The translations under genes and the position numbers were made by a program. This document shows positions 51,901 through 60,747 of a DNA stretch of 64,000 bases, piece by piece. The stretch's first letter is position 1. Each line of letters begins with the position of its first letter. A model generated the notes under the pieces. The model was given only the letters and a program-made list of their open reading frames with translations. It was not told where the DNA came from and did no database searches. Origin of the DNA: Rugamonas sp045984285 (GTDB lineage: Bacteria; Pseudomonadota; Gammaproteobacteria; Burkholderiales; Burkholderiaceae_D); contig NZ_JBJQIK030000016.1 of assembly GCF_045984285.3 (NCBI RefSeq), positions 1 to 64,000 on the forward strand, in the 5' to 3' direction.

Positions 51901-53427
51901 TTATGCGTCGTAGCGCAGCACGTAGTGGCCTGCCACCAGGTGATGGCCTGGCGGCAGGACGAACGGCTGCTGCGCATCGGCCGCAGCCACCGCCGCGACG
52001 AAGTTCATTTTGGCGTCCAGGTGATACAGGGCCTGGGTGGCGCTCAGCCGCGTGATCGCAAGCCCTTGCGGGCCGGGTTCCGCACTGAAGGCGCTGCGCG
52101 ACAGGCCAATGCGGTCCGGGCTGGCGGTGCTGCCATCGTCACGCGTGCGCTGCAGGTAGCGCGGCGAATCGAGCACGCGCAGCGCCGCCAGCGACGCCGC
52201 CGCACGGCCGAAGGTGCTGCACCGGCCTGCCGCCAGTGGGCTGCTGACAGGATGCGGCAGCGGCAGCAGCGCAGCATAGCGCTCCGCCATGGCCGCCGGA
52301 ACCGGCTCCAGCCGCAGCGCGCCGTCCGCCAGCACGGCGGGCGCCCTGAGCGGCTGGCTGCCGGATGCGTTCACGGCATGCAGGGTATCCGATGCATCGA
52401 TACGGATGCTCAGCAGCGGCTCCGCGTCGCCGCCCAGGCGCAGGTCGGCGCCGAAGGGCAGCTCAAGCGCAGCGGCGCCGGTGTCGCGGTAGCGGCTCAG
52501 GCGCGGCAGTGCCAGGGCGGCCAATGTGAGCCGCTGCCGCATGCCGGGCGCGAAAGTCACATCGCTCTCGCCGTAGCGCTGCGCAGGCGCTGGCGCAGCG
52601 AGAGGCACCGCCGTCAGCTCTTCTTCCGCGCGCGGCGCCGTGCGCGGCTGCCATACCGCGGGCCGCATCGCCGGCGCAGCAGAAGGCATGGCCGGCAGCG
52701 GTGCCTCCGCCGCACGCGTGAGCCTGAGCAGCAGGCGCTGTCCCTGCTGCTCCATGCCGCGCTTCGCGGTAATGATGTAATGGCCATGGCGCGCATCGAA
52801 GCTGCAATCGAAAGCGTCCTTCGGCCGCATCTGCACGATGGGCGGCGCGTCCGGGCCGTCGTTCACCAGCAGCGCGGCGCCCAGGTCGCCGAAGGGCCAG
52901 CCCTGCGCCGCATGGCTGCCGATGCCGTTGCCCACCAGGGCCAGGCGCTGGTTCGGATACACCGGGCATACCGGGTGCCACTGCTTGCCGTCACGCGATA
53001 CACTCACATTGAAGAGCACCTTTTCGTCGGGCGAGGGCAGGTAGACCGCGTGGCCGAAGCGTACTTCGATCTCACCGGGCGCCAGGTCTTCCGCGCCCAC
53101 GATGTGGTAGCGCACCTGGTCGCTGCCGAGCAGGTCGCCGAAGTCTTTCTGGTGCAGGGCCGCCAGGCTGTCGGCCAGGTCGCGCGCACGATGGCCGCGC
53201 GTGAGGTGGTAGTCGTCATCCACATCTTCCTGCGGCAGGCGCAGGGTGACGTGCGAGAAGCAGCGCGTGGCGGCGCGGCCGCGGTGCTCGCGCGGACAGC
53301 GTTCCAGCAGGTCGCGCAGCAGTGGGCGGCGCGAGAACAGCGCGAAGCCCGGCGCCTGCCAGATATCTTCGGCATTGAATACGTCCGGGATGCGGCCCAG
53401 GACTTCGTGTTGGACGTAGGTTGGCAT
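51901..53427 (-). CDS. Large protein with C-terminal FHA-like domain
   Basis: A 508-residue soluble protein. The first ~230 residues (HEVLGRIPDVFNAEDIWQ onward, with DDDYHLTRGHRARDLADSLA) form no family I know. A Pro/Ala linker lies near 240-290. The end (about 404-508) reads as a degenerate FHA: FGR (406-408), LSRSAF at 442-447 where the phospho-contact His is replaced, ITRLSATQALYHLD, and a final LPPGHHLVAGHYVLRY. Start is MPTYVQHEV. It is 2 bases after the SEDS gene. Confidence 0.65.
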   Translation of the reverse strand: MPTYVQHEVLGRIPDVFNAEDIWQAPGFALFSRRPLLRDLLERCPREHRGRAATRCFSHVTLRLPQEDVDDDYHLTRGHRARDLADSLAALHQKDFGDLLGSDQVRYHIVGAEDLAPGEIEVRFGHAVYLPSPDEKVLFNVSVSRDGKQWHPVCPVYPNQRLALVGNGIGSHAAQGWPFGDLGAALLVNDGPDAPPIVQMRPKDAFDCSFDARHGHYIITAKRGMEQQGQRLLLRLTRAAEAPLPAMPSAAPAMRPAVWQPRTAPRAEEELTAVPLAAPAPAQRYGESDVTFAPGMRQRLTLAALALPRLSRYRDTGAAALELPFGADLRLGGDAEPLLSIRIDASDTLHAVNASGSQPLRAPAVLADGALRLEPVPAAMAERYAALLPLPHPVSSPLAAGRCSTFGRAAASLAALRVLDSPRYLQRTRDDGSTASPDRIGLSRSAFSAEPGPQGLAITRLSATQALYHLDAKMNFVAAVAAADAQQPFVLPPGHHLVAGHYVLRYDA

Positions 53428-53429
53428 GT

Positions 53430-56000
53430 TCACTCCTCTTCGGTTGACGCGCTGGCGGCACTGATGCCTAGCAGGGGGAGCAGGAAAAACAGCAGGTGGC
53501 TGCCCCCGGCGGACAGGAAACTCATGGGCTGGCCCATGATGGGGAAGATCGCCAGGTTGGTTCCCCAGGAAAGCAGCAGGTGGCCCGCCACGAAAGCCGC
53601 GCCGCCGCACAGCAGGAAGCTGCGCAGCCGGTACTGCCATGCCAGGCGGAAGTCGCGCAGCGCCGCGGCATGCCGGCCGTTGCGGATGGCCGCGGCCAGC
53701 AGGCCGATGATAAAGGCAGCCTGCACGCACCACAGCATGAGCGCCGCCAGCAGGCCGTGGCGGTTGAGCAGGAAGGATGGAGCGAAGTCGTCCTGCACGG
53801 CGGGAATGGCGAGCAGTGCGGGCGCGGGCTGGCCCAGCGTGGTTATGCCGAACAGGCCGTCCGCGCCGCGCCAGCCGCCTTCCGCCACGGCGGCGGCGCC
53901 CTGCAGCAGCTGCTGTCCGGTGTGGGGATGGCGCGCCGGGTCGAGCCAGACCTGGAAGCGGTCGGCGTAGAAGGAGCCCGGCAGCGCCTCGGCCGTCGCC
54001 GGTCCTGCGCTGCGCAGTGCAAACACTGCGGCGGCGCAGGAGATGGCCAGCAGCAGGGGCAAGGCCGCAAGCCAGCGCTTGCGGGCGGCGGCGGCATAGG
54101 CCAGCAGCATGGCGGCGCTCCAGATTATCAGCAGGAGCAGCGGGGAATAATCGTCCACCTGCACCAGCGCGAGGCCGAGCAGGGATGCGAACAGCAGCGC
54201 GGGCGCCGCCAGGCGCAGCCAGCGCTTCAGGTGGCCCGGTGCGCGCTTCGACTCCGCGCGCCAGCCCAGGCGCAGTGCAAGGCAGTGCGCGGTGAGCGCG
54301 GTCAGGGCCAGTTTCGCCAGTTCCACCGGCTGCAGGTCGAACACGCCGGTTTCATCGCCCCACACCACTTGCGCGGCGAGGGCCAGCAGGGCGCCGGCGG
54401 CCAGCAGGGCGAACAGCCATTCCGCCCAGCGCTGCGGCATCGCAGGTTTGCGCGCGCTGCGCCAGAGCTGCCAGGCGATGGCGATGCCGGAGCCGATTGC
54501 GAACAGGGCGGTGGTCTTCTGGTAGTAGCGCAGCCACGCCGTATCCATGCCCGCCAGCCCGAGCTCCAGCTGGCTCAAGGTGCCTGCGGCGCAGAGCAGC
54601 AATGCAGCGCCGCAGGCCAGCGGCAGGCGCGGCACGGCCAGAATCCAGAGCGCGACGGTGCAGGCCAGGAGCAGCAGCGATGCCGACGCTGCCGGTGGCG
54701 TGCCGGCGCGCGTCATGAGCATGATTGCCGCGCCGCACAGCGTAATCGCCAGTGCCGCCAGCCACGCGGCGGGTGCGCGCAATGCCTGCATCAGCGCAGC
54801 GGCACGTGAACGGGCTCGCCGCACGGCGTCGAGATCGCGTACCACGCCGTCGGCGCTGCGCCAGTGCACGGAGGCCAGCATCGCCAGCCGCACCACGCTG
54901 CCGCCGGCCGGGCGGCCGCCAGGCGTTGTCCGCTGCAGCGCGGCGGGCAGCAGGCGCCGCAGCCCGCCCGCACCGGCCGTTCCGCTGCCGGACAGTATGT
55001 TGCCGCGCCGTGGAGCAGGAAGCGCGCCGGCGGAAGAGGCGAGCTTGAGCAGCCAGAGCGCCGCCAGCGCGGCTGCAAGCCCGGCCCACAGGCCGCCATG
55101 GCCGCCGGTCCACAGCGCGCGCCGCTGCCAGCTCCAGTCCACCTGTTCCGGCAGCCGTGCTTCCGGCGCACCGTACAAGGCTACCCGCCGCTGCGGCATT
55201 AGTGTGAGCTCGTTGCCATGCAGCGCGAGCACGTAGCGCGTGCGGCCGAAGGCGAGGGCCTGCACGCCGGCGAGGCTGCGCTCATCGTCGTGCAAGCGGA
55301 TTGCATCGCCTCCGGCAGGCGATGCGCTGACATCCGTAAGCCCGGCCGCCGCAACGGAGAGACGGAGCTCGCCCCTGGTGCGCGCAATAATGGCGGTACC
55401 TGCCGCAACGCCGGACAGGCCGAGGCGGTTTCCGCAATACAGGTTTCCGCCGAAGACCAGCGGACTGGCGATGGTGAGGGCGGCAGGTGCGATGCGGTTC
55501 CACAGCGCCGAGGCACGCTGGTGCAGGGCCGTATCGGGGCAGTCGTCCAGCGCTTTGCCATTCAGGCGCAGCGTCGCGCCGTCATAAGACCATGTTTTGT
55601 CCGGCGCAGACTGGAAGCGTAGCGCACCGGCGGAAACGGCGCTGCCGAATTGATGTGCGCCAATCCGGAAGCTGCCCAGCGCCGCCGCAGCAATGCTGCC
55701 AAGCCGCTCCTCCCCGGCCGCCGATTGCAGCAAGGGCGCGCGTCCGGCGCCTGACCGGCTCACGAACCAGGCGCCCGCTGCATCCCGCCGCAGCACCAGC
55801 TGCGCGCCATCGGTCTGCACGGCAGCCAGCTCGGCGCGCGACAGGGCAAGAGATTCGCCCGCCGCGAGCCTCACAGTAATCTGCTCGGGCATCCACGCTG
55901 CCGGCGCGCGCATCAGCGCGAATGCCTGCAGGGCGAGCAGTGCGCACAGCGCCACTGCCAGCAGCGAAGCTGCGTTTTGCGCGAGGGCCCGCATATTCAT
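53430..56000 (-). CDS. SEDS (RodA/FtsW/SpoVE) polymerase with N-terminal FHA-like domain
   Basis: An 856-residue membrane protein, more than twice normal SEDS size. TM1 (about 12-30) is followed by ~270 extracytoplasmic residues with an FHA-like stretch (about 180-265: NRLGLSGVAAGTAII, LAFGRTRYVL), a second TM near 303-320, and a basic cytoplasmic loop. The SEDS core (about 410-850) has QPVELAK (557-563), the conserved catalytic Asp738 in IPAVQDDF, and GQPMSFLSAGGSHL (823-836). SEDS proteins polymerise glycan strands with a class B PBP; the one at 35754 is the obvious partner. ATGA overlap with the kinase gene. Confidence 0.85.
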   Translation of the reverse strand: MNMRALAQNAASLLAVALCALLALQAFALMRAPAAWMPEQITVRLAAGESLALSRAELAAVQTDGAQLVLRRDAAGAWFVSRSGAGRAPLLQSAAGEERLGSIAAAALGSFRIGAHQFGSAVSAGALRFQSAPDKTWSYDGATLRLNGKALDDCPDTALHQRASALWNRIAPAALTIASPLVFGGNLYCGNRLGLSGVAAGTAIIARTRGELRLSVAAAGLTDVSASPAGGDAIRLHDDERSLAGVQALAFGRTRYVLALHGNELTLMPQRRVALYGAPEARLPEQVDWSWQRRALWTGGHGGLWAGLAAALAALWLLKLASSAGALPAPRRGNILSGSGTAGAGGLRRLLPAALQRTTPGGRPAGGSVVRLAMLASVHWRSADGVVRDLDAVRRARSRAAALMQALRAPAAWLAALAITLCGAAIMLMTRAGTPPAASASLLLLACTVALWILAVPRLPLACGAALLLCAAGTLSQLELGLAGMDTAWLRYYQKTTALFAIGSGIAIAWQLWRSARKPAMPQRWAEWLFALLAAGALLALAAQVVWGDETGVFDLQPVELAKLALTALTAHCLALRLGWRAESKRAPGHLKRWLRLAAPALLFASLLGLALVQVDDYSPLLLLIIWSAAMLLAYAAAARKRWLAALPLLLAISCAAAVFALRSAGPATAEALPGSFYADRFQVWLDPARHPHTGQQLLQGAAAVAEGGWRGADGLFGITTLGQPAPALLAIPAVQDDFAPSFLLNRHGLLAALMLWCVQAAFIIGLLAAAIRNGRHAAALRDFRLAWQYRLRSFLLCGGAAFVAGHLLLSWGTNLAIFPIMGQPMSFLSAGGSHLLFFLLPLLGISAASASTEEE

Positions 56001-57010
56001 GCTCCGCCAACGCGCTGCCAGCCGAATTCCACCAGCTGCGGCGCGGCCATCATGGCGCCCGCTTCCATTCCTTCGCGCACGCGCGCCAGCAGGCGGCTGA
56101 TCTGCAGTGCATTGCGCGGACGGTTGCCCGGTTCAGCGTCCAGCAGCATGCGCAGCAATGCGATCGCAGGTTCCTGAGCCGCCGCAGGGAGTTTTTGCGC
56201 AAAGCGCGCTTCTTCATCATCCGCCAGTACAGGCGGCAGGATGCCGCCATGCCGGTCCAGCAGCTGCTGCGCACCCGCGGCCAGGTGGTCGCGGTAGGCC
56301 TGGCCGCAGCTGGCGCAGAAGCGCAGCGCGGTGCCGCCCGTGGCGAGGAAGTAGAACAGGGCGCCGAGCGCAAAATAGTCGCTCTGGCGCCCGGTGGCGT
56401 AACCGCCGCCCGCCGCGGGAAAGAACTGTTCCGGCGCCTGCCAGTTCGCCGTGCCGGAATAGGTGTGCGCGTGGGCCGCCTGCAGCAGGCGGTTGGTGCC
56501 GAAATCGGCCAGCTTCACGGTATTGCGCTGCGTATCCACCAGCACATTGGAAGGCTTGAGATCCAGGTAACGCCAGCCATACTGGTGCACCTTGGCCAGC
56601 GCCTGGTTCAGTTGCGAGATCCATTCCAGCACACGGCTGAAGGATGGCGGCGTGCCGCTGGCCTTGAGGCTCGCCAGGTGCCGCCCCAGGTCGCCGCTCA
56701 TCAGTTCCAGCGCCATCACCGGCAGGCCCTTGTGCCAGCCCGTATCGAGCAGGCGCACGATATGCCGCTCGTCCCACGGTTCCAGCGAGCGCAGGAAGGT
56801 GATTTCATTGGAGGCGCTGGCGATCCAGCGTTCGCGCTGGGCGGGCAGGGCGCGCGCCATCTGCGCTTCATTGATCAGCTTCAGGGCCACATCCTGCGTG
56901 CCCGGCGGCCCGCTGGCCCGCCAGATCACCCCATAGGCCGACTGCGCGATCTGCTCGCGCAAGCGGTAGTGGCCCAGTTCCAGTGTAATGATTGCATCGC
57001 TTGCTTGCAT
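55997..57010 (-). CDS. Atypical Ser/Thr kinase
   Basis: A 337-residue Hanks-type kinase without membrane helix. Lys44 (VALKL) and DFG Asp169 are present; the catalytic loop reads YLDLKPSN (148-155), so the usual HRD is YLD but its Asp150 is kept, making it a non-RD kinase. The glycine loop is degenerate (QSAYGV). QAPEQ (191-195) is normal. A CASCG motif lies in the C-lobe. First gene of the minus-strand operon (ATGA into the SEDS gene), cleanly separated from the next gene by a terminator. Confidence 0.85.
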   Translation of the reverse strand: MQASDAIITLELGHYRLREQIAQSAYGVIWRASGPPGTQDVALKLINEAQMARALPAQRERWIASASNEITFLRSLEPWDERHIVRLLDTGWHKGLPVMALELMSGDLGRHLASLKASGTPPSFSRVLEWISQLNQALAKVHQYGWRYLDLKPSNVLVDTQRNTVKLADFGTNRLLQAAHAHTYSGTANWQAPEQFFPAAGGGYATGRQSDYFALGALFYFLATGGTALRFCASCGQAYRDHLAAGAQQLLDRHGGILPPVLADDEEARFAQKLPAAAQEPAIALLRMLLDAEPGNRPRNALQISRLLARVREGMEAGAMMAAPQLVEFGWQRVGGA

Positions 57011-57059
57011 AACATCCTCCGGACGGCGGAGTGCCGTCGCAAGCGCTTAGCGGAGGGAC

Positions 57060-57085
57060 GAAAAAAAGCCCGGACTGGCCGGGCT
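57060..57085 (-). terminator. Rho-independent terminator of the glycine-zipper gene
   Basis: On the minus strand AGCCCGG pairs with CCGGGCT around a five-base loop (57067-57085), followed by a run of seven or more U. It ends the 57108 gene's transcript before the kinase operon. Confidence 0.9.
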
Positions 57086-57107
57086 CTCATGCTGCTGAAA
57101 TCTGCGA

Positions 57108-57536
57108 TTAACGGTGGCCGTGATGATGGCCGCGGCCGTGGCCACGGTAGTAGTAACGGTCGCCGCGGTAGTACTCGCGGTAGTAAGGGCGTGGCGCCTC
57201 ATAGTAGACCGGGGCCGGCGCGTAGTAGCGGCGCGGCGCTTCGTAGTACACCGGAGCAGGCTCGTAATACACCGGCGCAGGCTGCGTGTACACACGGGTG
57301 CTTACATAGCCGCGCCCATGGTGGCGGCCGTCCGAGCTGATGGCATTGCCCACTGCCGCGCCAACCAGGCCGCCGACCAGCGCGCCGCCGGAACCATTCT
57401 GGCTGCCGATCGCAGCGCCCAGTACGGCGCCTGCTGCAGTGTTGAAGTCGCGGTCGCCCGCGGCGAATGCGGTGGAAGAGGCAGTGACCGCGGCAGCACC
57501 CAGCAGCATCACACCCAGGAATTTTTTGGTCAGCAT
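57108..57536 (-). CDS. Glycine-zipper secreted protein with Tyr/Pro repeats
   Basis: A 142-residue exported protein: signal peptide (ends near TAFA, residue 25), a glycine-zipper 2TM-type stretch (AAGAVLGAAIGSQNG and GGALVGGLVGAAVGNA, about 33-66), then a low-complexity tail of PAPVYYE units and a His/Gly/Arg end. Related proteins are small outer-membrane lipoprotein-like factors of unknown use; no lipobox is seen. AAGGGGAACGCC precedes the ATG; a longer frame upstream is less likely. Confidence 0.82.
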   Translation of the reverse strand: MLTKKFLGVMLLGAAAVTASSTAFAAGDRDFNTAAGAVLGAAIGSQNGSGGALVGGLVGAAVGNAISSDGRHHGRGYVSTRVYTQPAPVYYEPAPVYYEAPRRYYAPAPVYYEAPRPYYREYYRGDRYYYRGHGRGHHHGHR

Positions 57537-57668
57537 GGCGTTCCCCTTTTGCTCGGCTGGCCGGAATTGGCCGTTTGCCGTGTTCATGGAGAGTACTTTA
57601 GCGGAACGGTCCAAAAGCTCCACTGCTAATACAGATTATTACAAACGGCTGTGGCAGCGTAACAAATG

Positions 57669-58202
57669 TCACAGCCCGTTCCACTCGGGCCGCAGCAGGG
57701 AGAGGATCTTGACATCCTGATATCGTCCATTCACGAAGAAGGCCGAGCGCAGCGTGCCCTCGGAGCGGAAACCGCATTTTTCCGCCACCCTGAGGGAAGC
57801 GGTATTGTCAGGCGCTGCCAGTACTTCGAGCCGGTGCCAGGTATAAACGCGGAACAGGTGATCGCACAGCAGGCGCAGCGCCTCGGTGGTATAGCCGCGT
57901 CCCGCCAGTTTGGGATCGAACAGGCGGTAGCCGATTTCACGGCTGGTGGGGGTGCGGGTTTTGAAATGCGTGATGACGCCGACAATATTGTGCGCCAGGT
58001 CTTCGATGACGAACAACTCGCTGTCGTCGGTGACAAAACCGTTCTGCAGGAATTCCTTGCGCACCGTTTCGGGCGACTTGAAGTGCGCCGAGAACCACGG
58101 ACCGCGCGAGGGCAGGTCGTTATTCAGCGCAATAAAGGTGTTCAGGTCCGTATTCAATAAATGGCGGACCGTACAGAGTTGTCCTTTGAGCATGCGGTCC
58201 AT
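57669..58202 (-). CDS. GNAT-family N-acetyltransferase (RimJ/RimL-like)
   Basis: A 177-residue GNAT protein. Acetyl-CoA binding loop is GRGYTTEALRL (about 104-114), with NTASLRVAEKCGFRSEGTLR following, both typical of RimJ/RimL. It may acetylate the N-terminus of proteins or an amine. The start (MDRMLKG) and one three codons later are equally possible. Divergent from the M28 peptidase gene. Confidence 0.88.
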   Translation of the reverse strand: MDRMLKGQLCTVRHLLNTDLNTFIALNNDLPSRGPWFSAHFKSPETVRKEFLQNGFVTDDSELFVIEDLAHNIVGVITHFKTRTPTSREIGYRLFDPKLAGRGYTTEALRLLCDHLFRVYTWHRLEVLAAPDNTASLRVAEKCGFRSEGTLRSAFFVNGRYQDVKILSLLRPEWNGL

Positions 58203-58312
58203 GGTAAGCCATGCAGGCAACATGGTCAAACTGGAAAACTTGCTGCATGTCACTTACAAATGCGTTATCGTTGAAGGTTCCGAGCGAACCTCAACCTTCA
58301 CACAGGAACAGC

Positions 58313-59758
58313 ATGAACTTCAGACGCAAACCCGTTTTGAAAGCCGCCGCCCTTATGCTGGGCGCTGGCCTGATGTCCAATGTTTTCGCCGCCGATGCCG
58401 GCAACGATGCGCAGACCCTCGCTAAAATCCGCGACGCGGCCATGCAGAGCAACTATGCCTACGAACGCCTGGAAGACATGACGGACCTGATCGGCCCGCG
58501 CCTGTCCGGTTCCCCGGGCGCGGCAGCGGCAGTGCAGCAGGTGGCAGAGGCCATGCGCAAACTGGGCGCCAAAGTGACGCTGCAGCCGGTGAAGGTGCCG
58601 CACTGGGTGCGTGGTGAAGAGAAAGCGGAGCTGGTCGATTACACCGGCCGCCCGAACGGCGTAACGCAGCGCGTGGTGCTGACGGCGCTCGGCGGTTCCG
58701 GCGCCACCCCGGCGGAAGGCCTGCTTGCACCGGTGCTGGTGCTGCAGGATCTGGACGAGCTGAAAGCCCGCGCGGCGGAAGTAAAGGGCAAGATCGTGGT
58801 GTTCAATGTCGCGTTTGACCAGGGCATGGCTGATGGCGGCCTCGCTGGTCCGGCCTATGGCCGCGGATCGCGCGTGCGCTCGCAGGGACCACGCATGGCG
58901 GCGGAGCTGGGCGCCGTTGCAGCGCTGGTGCGCTCCGTGGGCGGCGCCGACTACCGCCTGCCGCACACCGGCGCGACCAACCTCACCGATGCCAACCGCA
59001 TTCCCGCCGGCGCTGTCAGCGCGGAAGATGCGATGCTGATGGCCCGCCTGTCGAAACGCGGCCCCGTCAAAATGAAGCTGGTGCTGACGCCGAAGATCCT
59101 GCCGGATGCCGACAGCTTCAACGTCATCGCCGACCTGCCGGGAACCGAAAAACCGGAAGAAGTGGTGATTGTTTCGGGCCACCTGGACTCCTGGGACCTG
59201 GCTACCGGCGCGCATGACGATGCCACCGGCGTCACCAGCTCGATGGCCGTGATCGAAACGCTGAACAAGCTGAAACTCAAGCCGCGCCGCACCATCCGCG
59301 TGATCGCCTGGATGAACGAGGAAAACGGCCTGCGCGGCGGCACCGCCTACCACGCCGAGTACAAGGACAAGCTGGGCACCCAGGTCGCCGCCATCGAGAG
59401 CGATGGGGGCGTGAATGGCCGCACCTTCGGTTTCATCGGCAGCGTGCGCCCGGAGGCAGAGAAGCTGCTGGCGCCATTGCAGGCCGCGCTGGCGCCGATC
59501 GGCGCCGGTAACTTCATGCGCCGCGACTCGGCGGCCGGCGCCGATATTCGCGCACTTGAAGTGGGCGGCGTGCCGGGCTTCCAGCCGCAAGTGGACAACA
59601 GCAAGTACTTTGACTACCACCACACCCCGGCCGATACCTTCGACAAGGTGGACCCGCAGAACCTGAAGATCCACGTGGCCGCCATGACCTCGCTGGCCTG
59701 GTTCCTTGCGAATATGGACCAGCCGATCGGGCGTGCGCCCGAACAGGCGCCGCGTTAA
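58313..59758 (+). CDS. M28-family zinc peptidase, secreted
   Basis: A 481-residue aminopeptidase/carboxypeptidase Q-like protein with signal peptide (ends at FAAD, about residue 27). A PA domain insert lies near 110-250. Zinc ligands are His in SGHLDSWD, Asp in GAHDDATG, Glu pair in NEENG, Asp in ESDGG, and His in DYHHTPAD. Likely a periplasmic or secreted aminopeptidase. CAGGAACAGC precedes the ATG. Its stop overlaps that of the convergent MBL gene by four bases. Confidence 0.93.
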   Translation: MNFRRKPVLKAAALMLGAGLMSNVFAADAGNDAQTLAKIRDAAMQSNYAYERLEDMTDLIGPRLSGSPGAAAAVQQVAEAMRKLGAKVTLQPVKVPHWVRGEEKAELVDYTGRPNGVTQRVVLTALGGSGATPAEGLLAPVLVLQDLDELKARAAEVKGKIVVFNVAFDQGMADGGLAGPAYGRGSRVRSQGPRMAAELGAVAALVRSVGGADYRLPHTGATNLTDANRIPAGAVSAEDAMLMARLSKRGPVKMKLVLTPKILPDADSFNVIADLPGTEKPEEVVIVSGHLDSWDLATGAHDDATGVTSSMAVIETLNKLKLKPRRTIRVIAWMNEENGLRGGTAYHAEYKDKLGTQVAAIESDGGVNGRTFGFIGSVRPEAEKLLAPLQAALAPIGAGNFMRRDSAAGADIRALEVGGVPGFQPQVDNSKYFDYHHTPADTFDKVDPQNLKIHVAAMTSLAWFLANMDQPIGRAPEQAPR

Positions 59759-60609
59759 ATGGCGTCGAGCGGAATCCGGAGATAGCGCACGCCGTTGTCT
59801 TCGGCTTCCGGCAGCTTGCCTGCGCTGATATTGACCTGGATGGCAGGCAGGATCAGCGTCGGCATGGACAGCGTGGCGTCGCGCGTGGTGCGCATCGCCA
59901 CGAATTCTTCCTCGCTGATGCCGTCGCGGATATGGATGTTCGCAGCGCGCTGTTCCGCCACCGTGGTTTCCCACTGCGGCCCGCGTCCTGCGGGCGGATA
60001 GTCATGGCACATGAACAGGCGAGTGGCCGGCGGCAGTTCCAGCAGGCGGCGCACGGAGCGGTACAGCACCGAGGCTGAGCCGCCGGGGAAATCGCAGCGC
60101 GCGGTGCCCACATCCGGCATGAACAGCGTGTCGCCTACAAATACCGCATCGCCGATCTGGTAAGCCATGTCCGCGGGCGTATGGCCCGGCACGTGCAGCG
60201 CGCGCGCCTGCAGCGGGCCGATGGTGAACGTTTCACCGGCCTCGAACAGGCGCCCGAATTCCATGCCATCCAGCCGGTCCTTGCGGTTCAGCACATGGGC
60301 AAAGGCTTTCTGCACATCCTTGATGCCGGCGCCAATGCCGATCTGGCCGCCCAGATGCTTCTGCAGATACGGTGCGCCGGACAGGTGGTCCGCATGCGCA
60401 TGTGTCTCCAGCAGCCATGTCACATTGAGCTTCTGCTCGCGTACGAAGGCGATCACCTGGTCCGCATTGGTGGTGCTGGTGCGCCCCGATTTCGGATCAA
60501 AATCGAGCACCGGATCGATAATCGCGCAGTCGCTGCCCGCGCCGCTATGCACCACATAACTGACTGTAGAGGTGGCGGGGTCGAAGAAGGGCTGGATGAG
60601 AGGTTTCAT
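59755..60609 (-). CDS. Persulfide dioxygenase-like MBL-fold hydrolase
   Basis: A 284-residue MBL protein. HxHxDH is at residues 70-75 (THAHADH), with VPGHTPADMAY, FVGDTLFMPD and CHDYPP. The last motif, with the overall order, places it in the ETHE1/Blh persulfide-dioxygenase-like group that oxidises glutathione persulfide, as opposed to glyoxalase II. No rhodanese gene is adjacent, so the activity remains inferred. It is divergent from the TonB receptor. Confidence 0.85.
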   Translation of the reverse strand: MKPLIQPFFDPATSTVSYVVHSGAGSDCAIIDPVLDFDPKSGRTSTTNADQVIAFVREQKLNVTWLLETHAHADHLSGAPYLQKHLGGQIGIGAGIKDVQKAFAHVLNRKDRLDGMEFGRLFEAGETFTIGPLQARALHVPGHTPADMAYQIGDAVFVGDTLFMPDVGTARCDFPGGSASVLYRSVRRLLELPPATRLFMCHDYPPAGRGPQWETTVAEQRAANIHIRDGISEEEFVAMRTTRDATLSMPTLILPAIQVNISAGKLPEAEDNGVRYLRIPLDAI

Positions 60610-60747
60610 GGGGCGCCATTATAATAAAACTTCATAAGCGCGGTTGATATTAATGATTTTTTGGTACTGGCGCACTGGAGAAAACCCTTGCTACATAAAT
60701 GGCGCTTCGTGCTATCGTTGCTACGTCGCTACCGAAGAGGGGAATTC

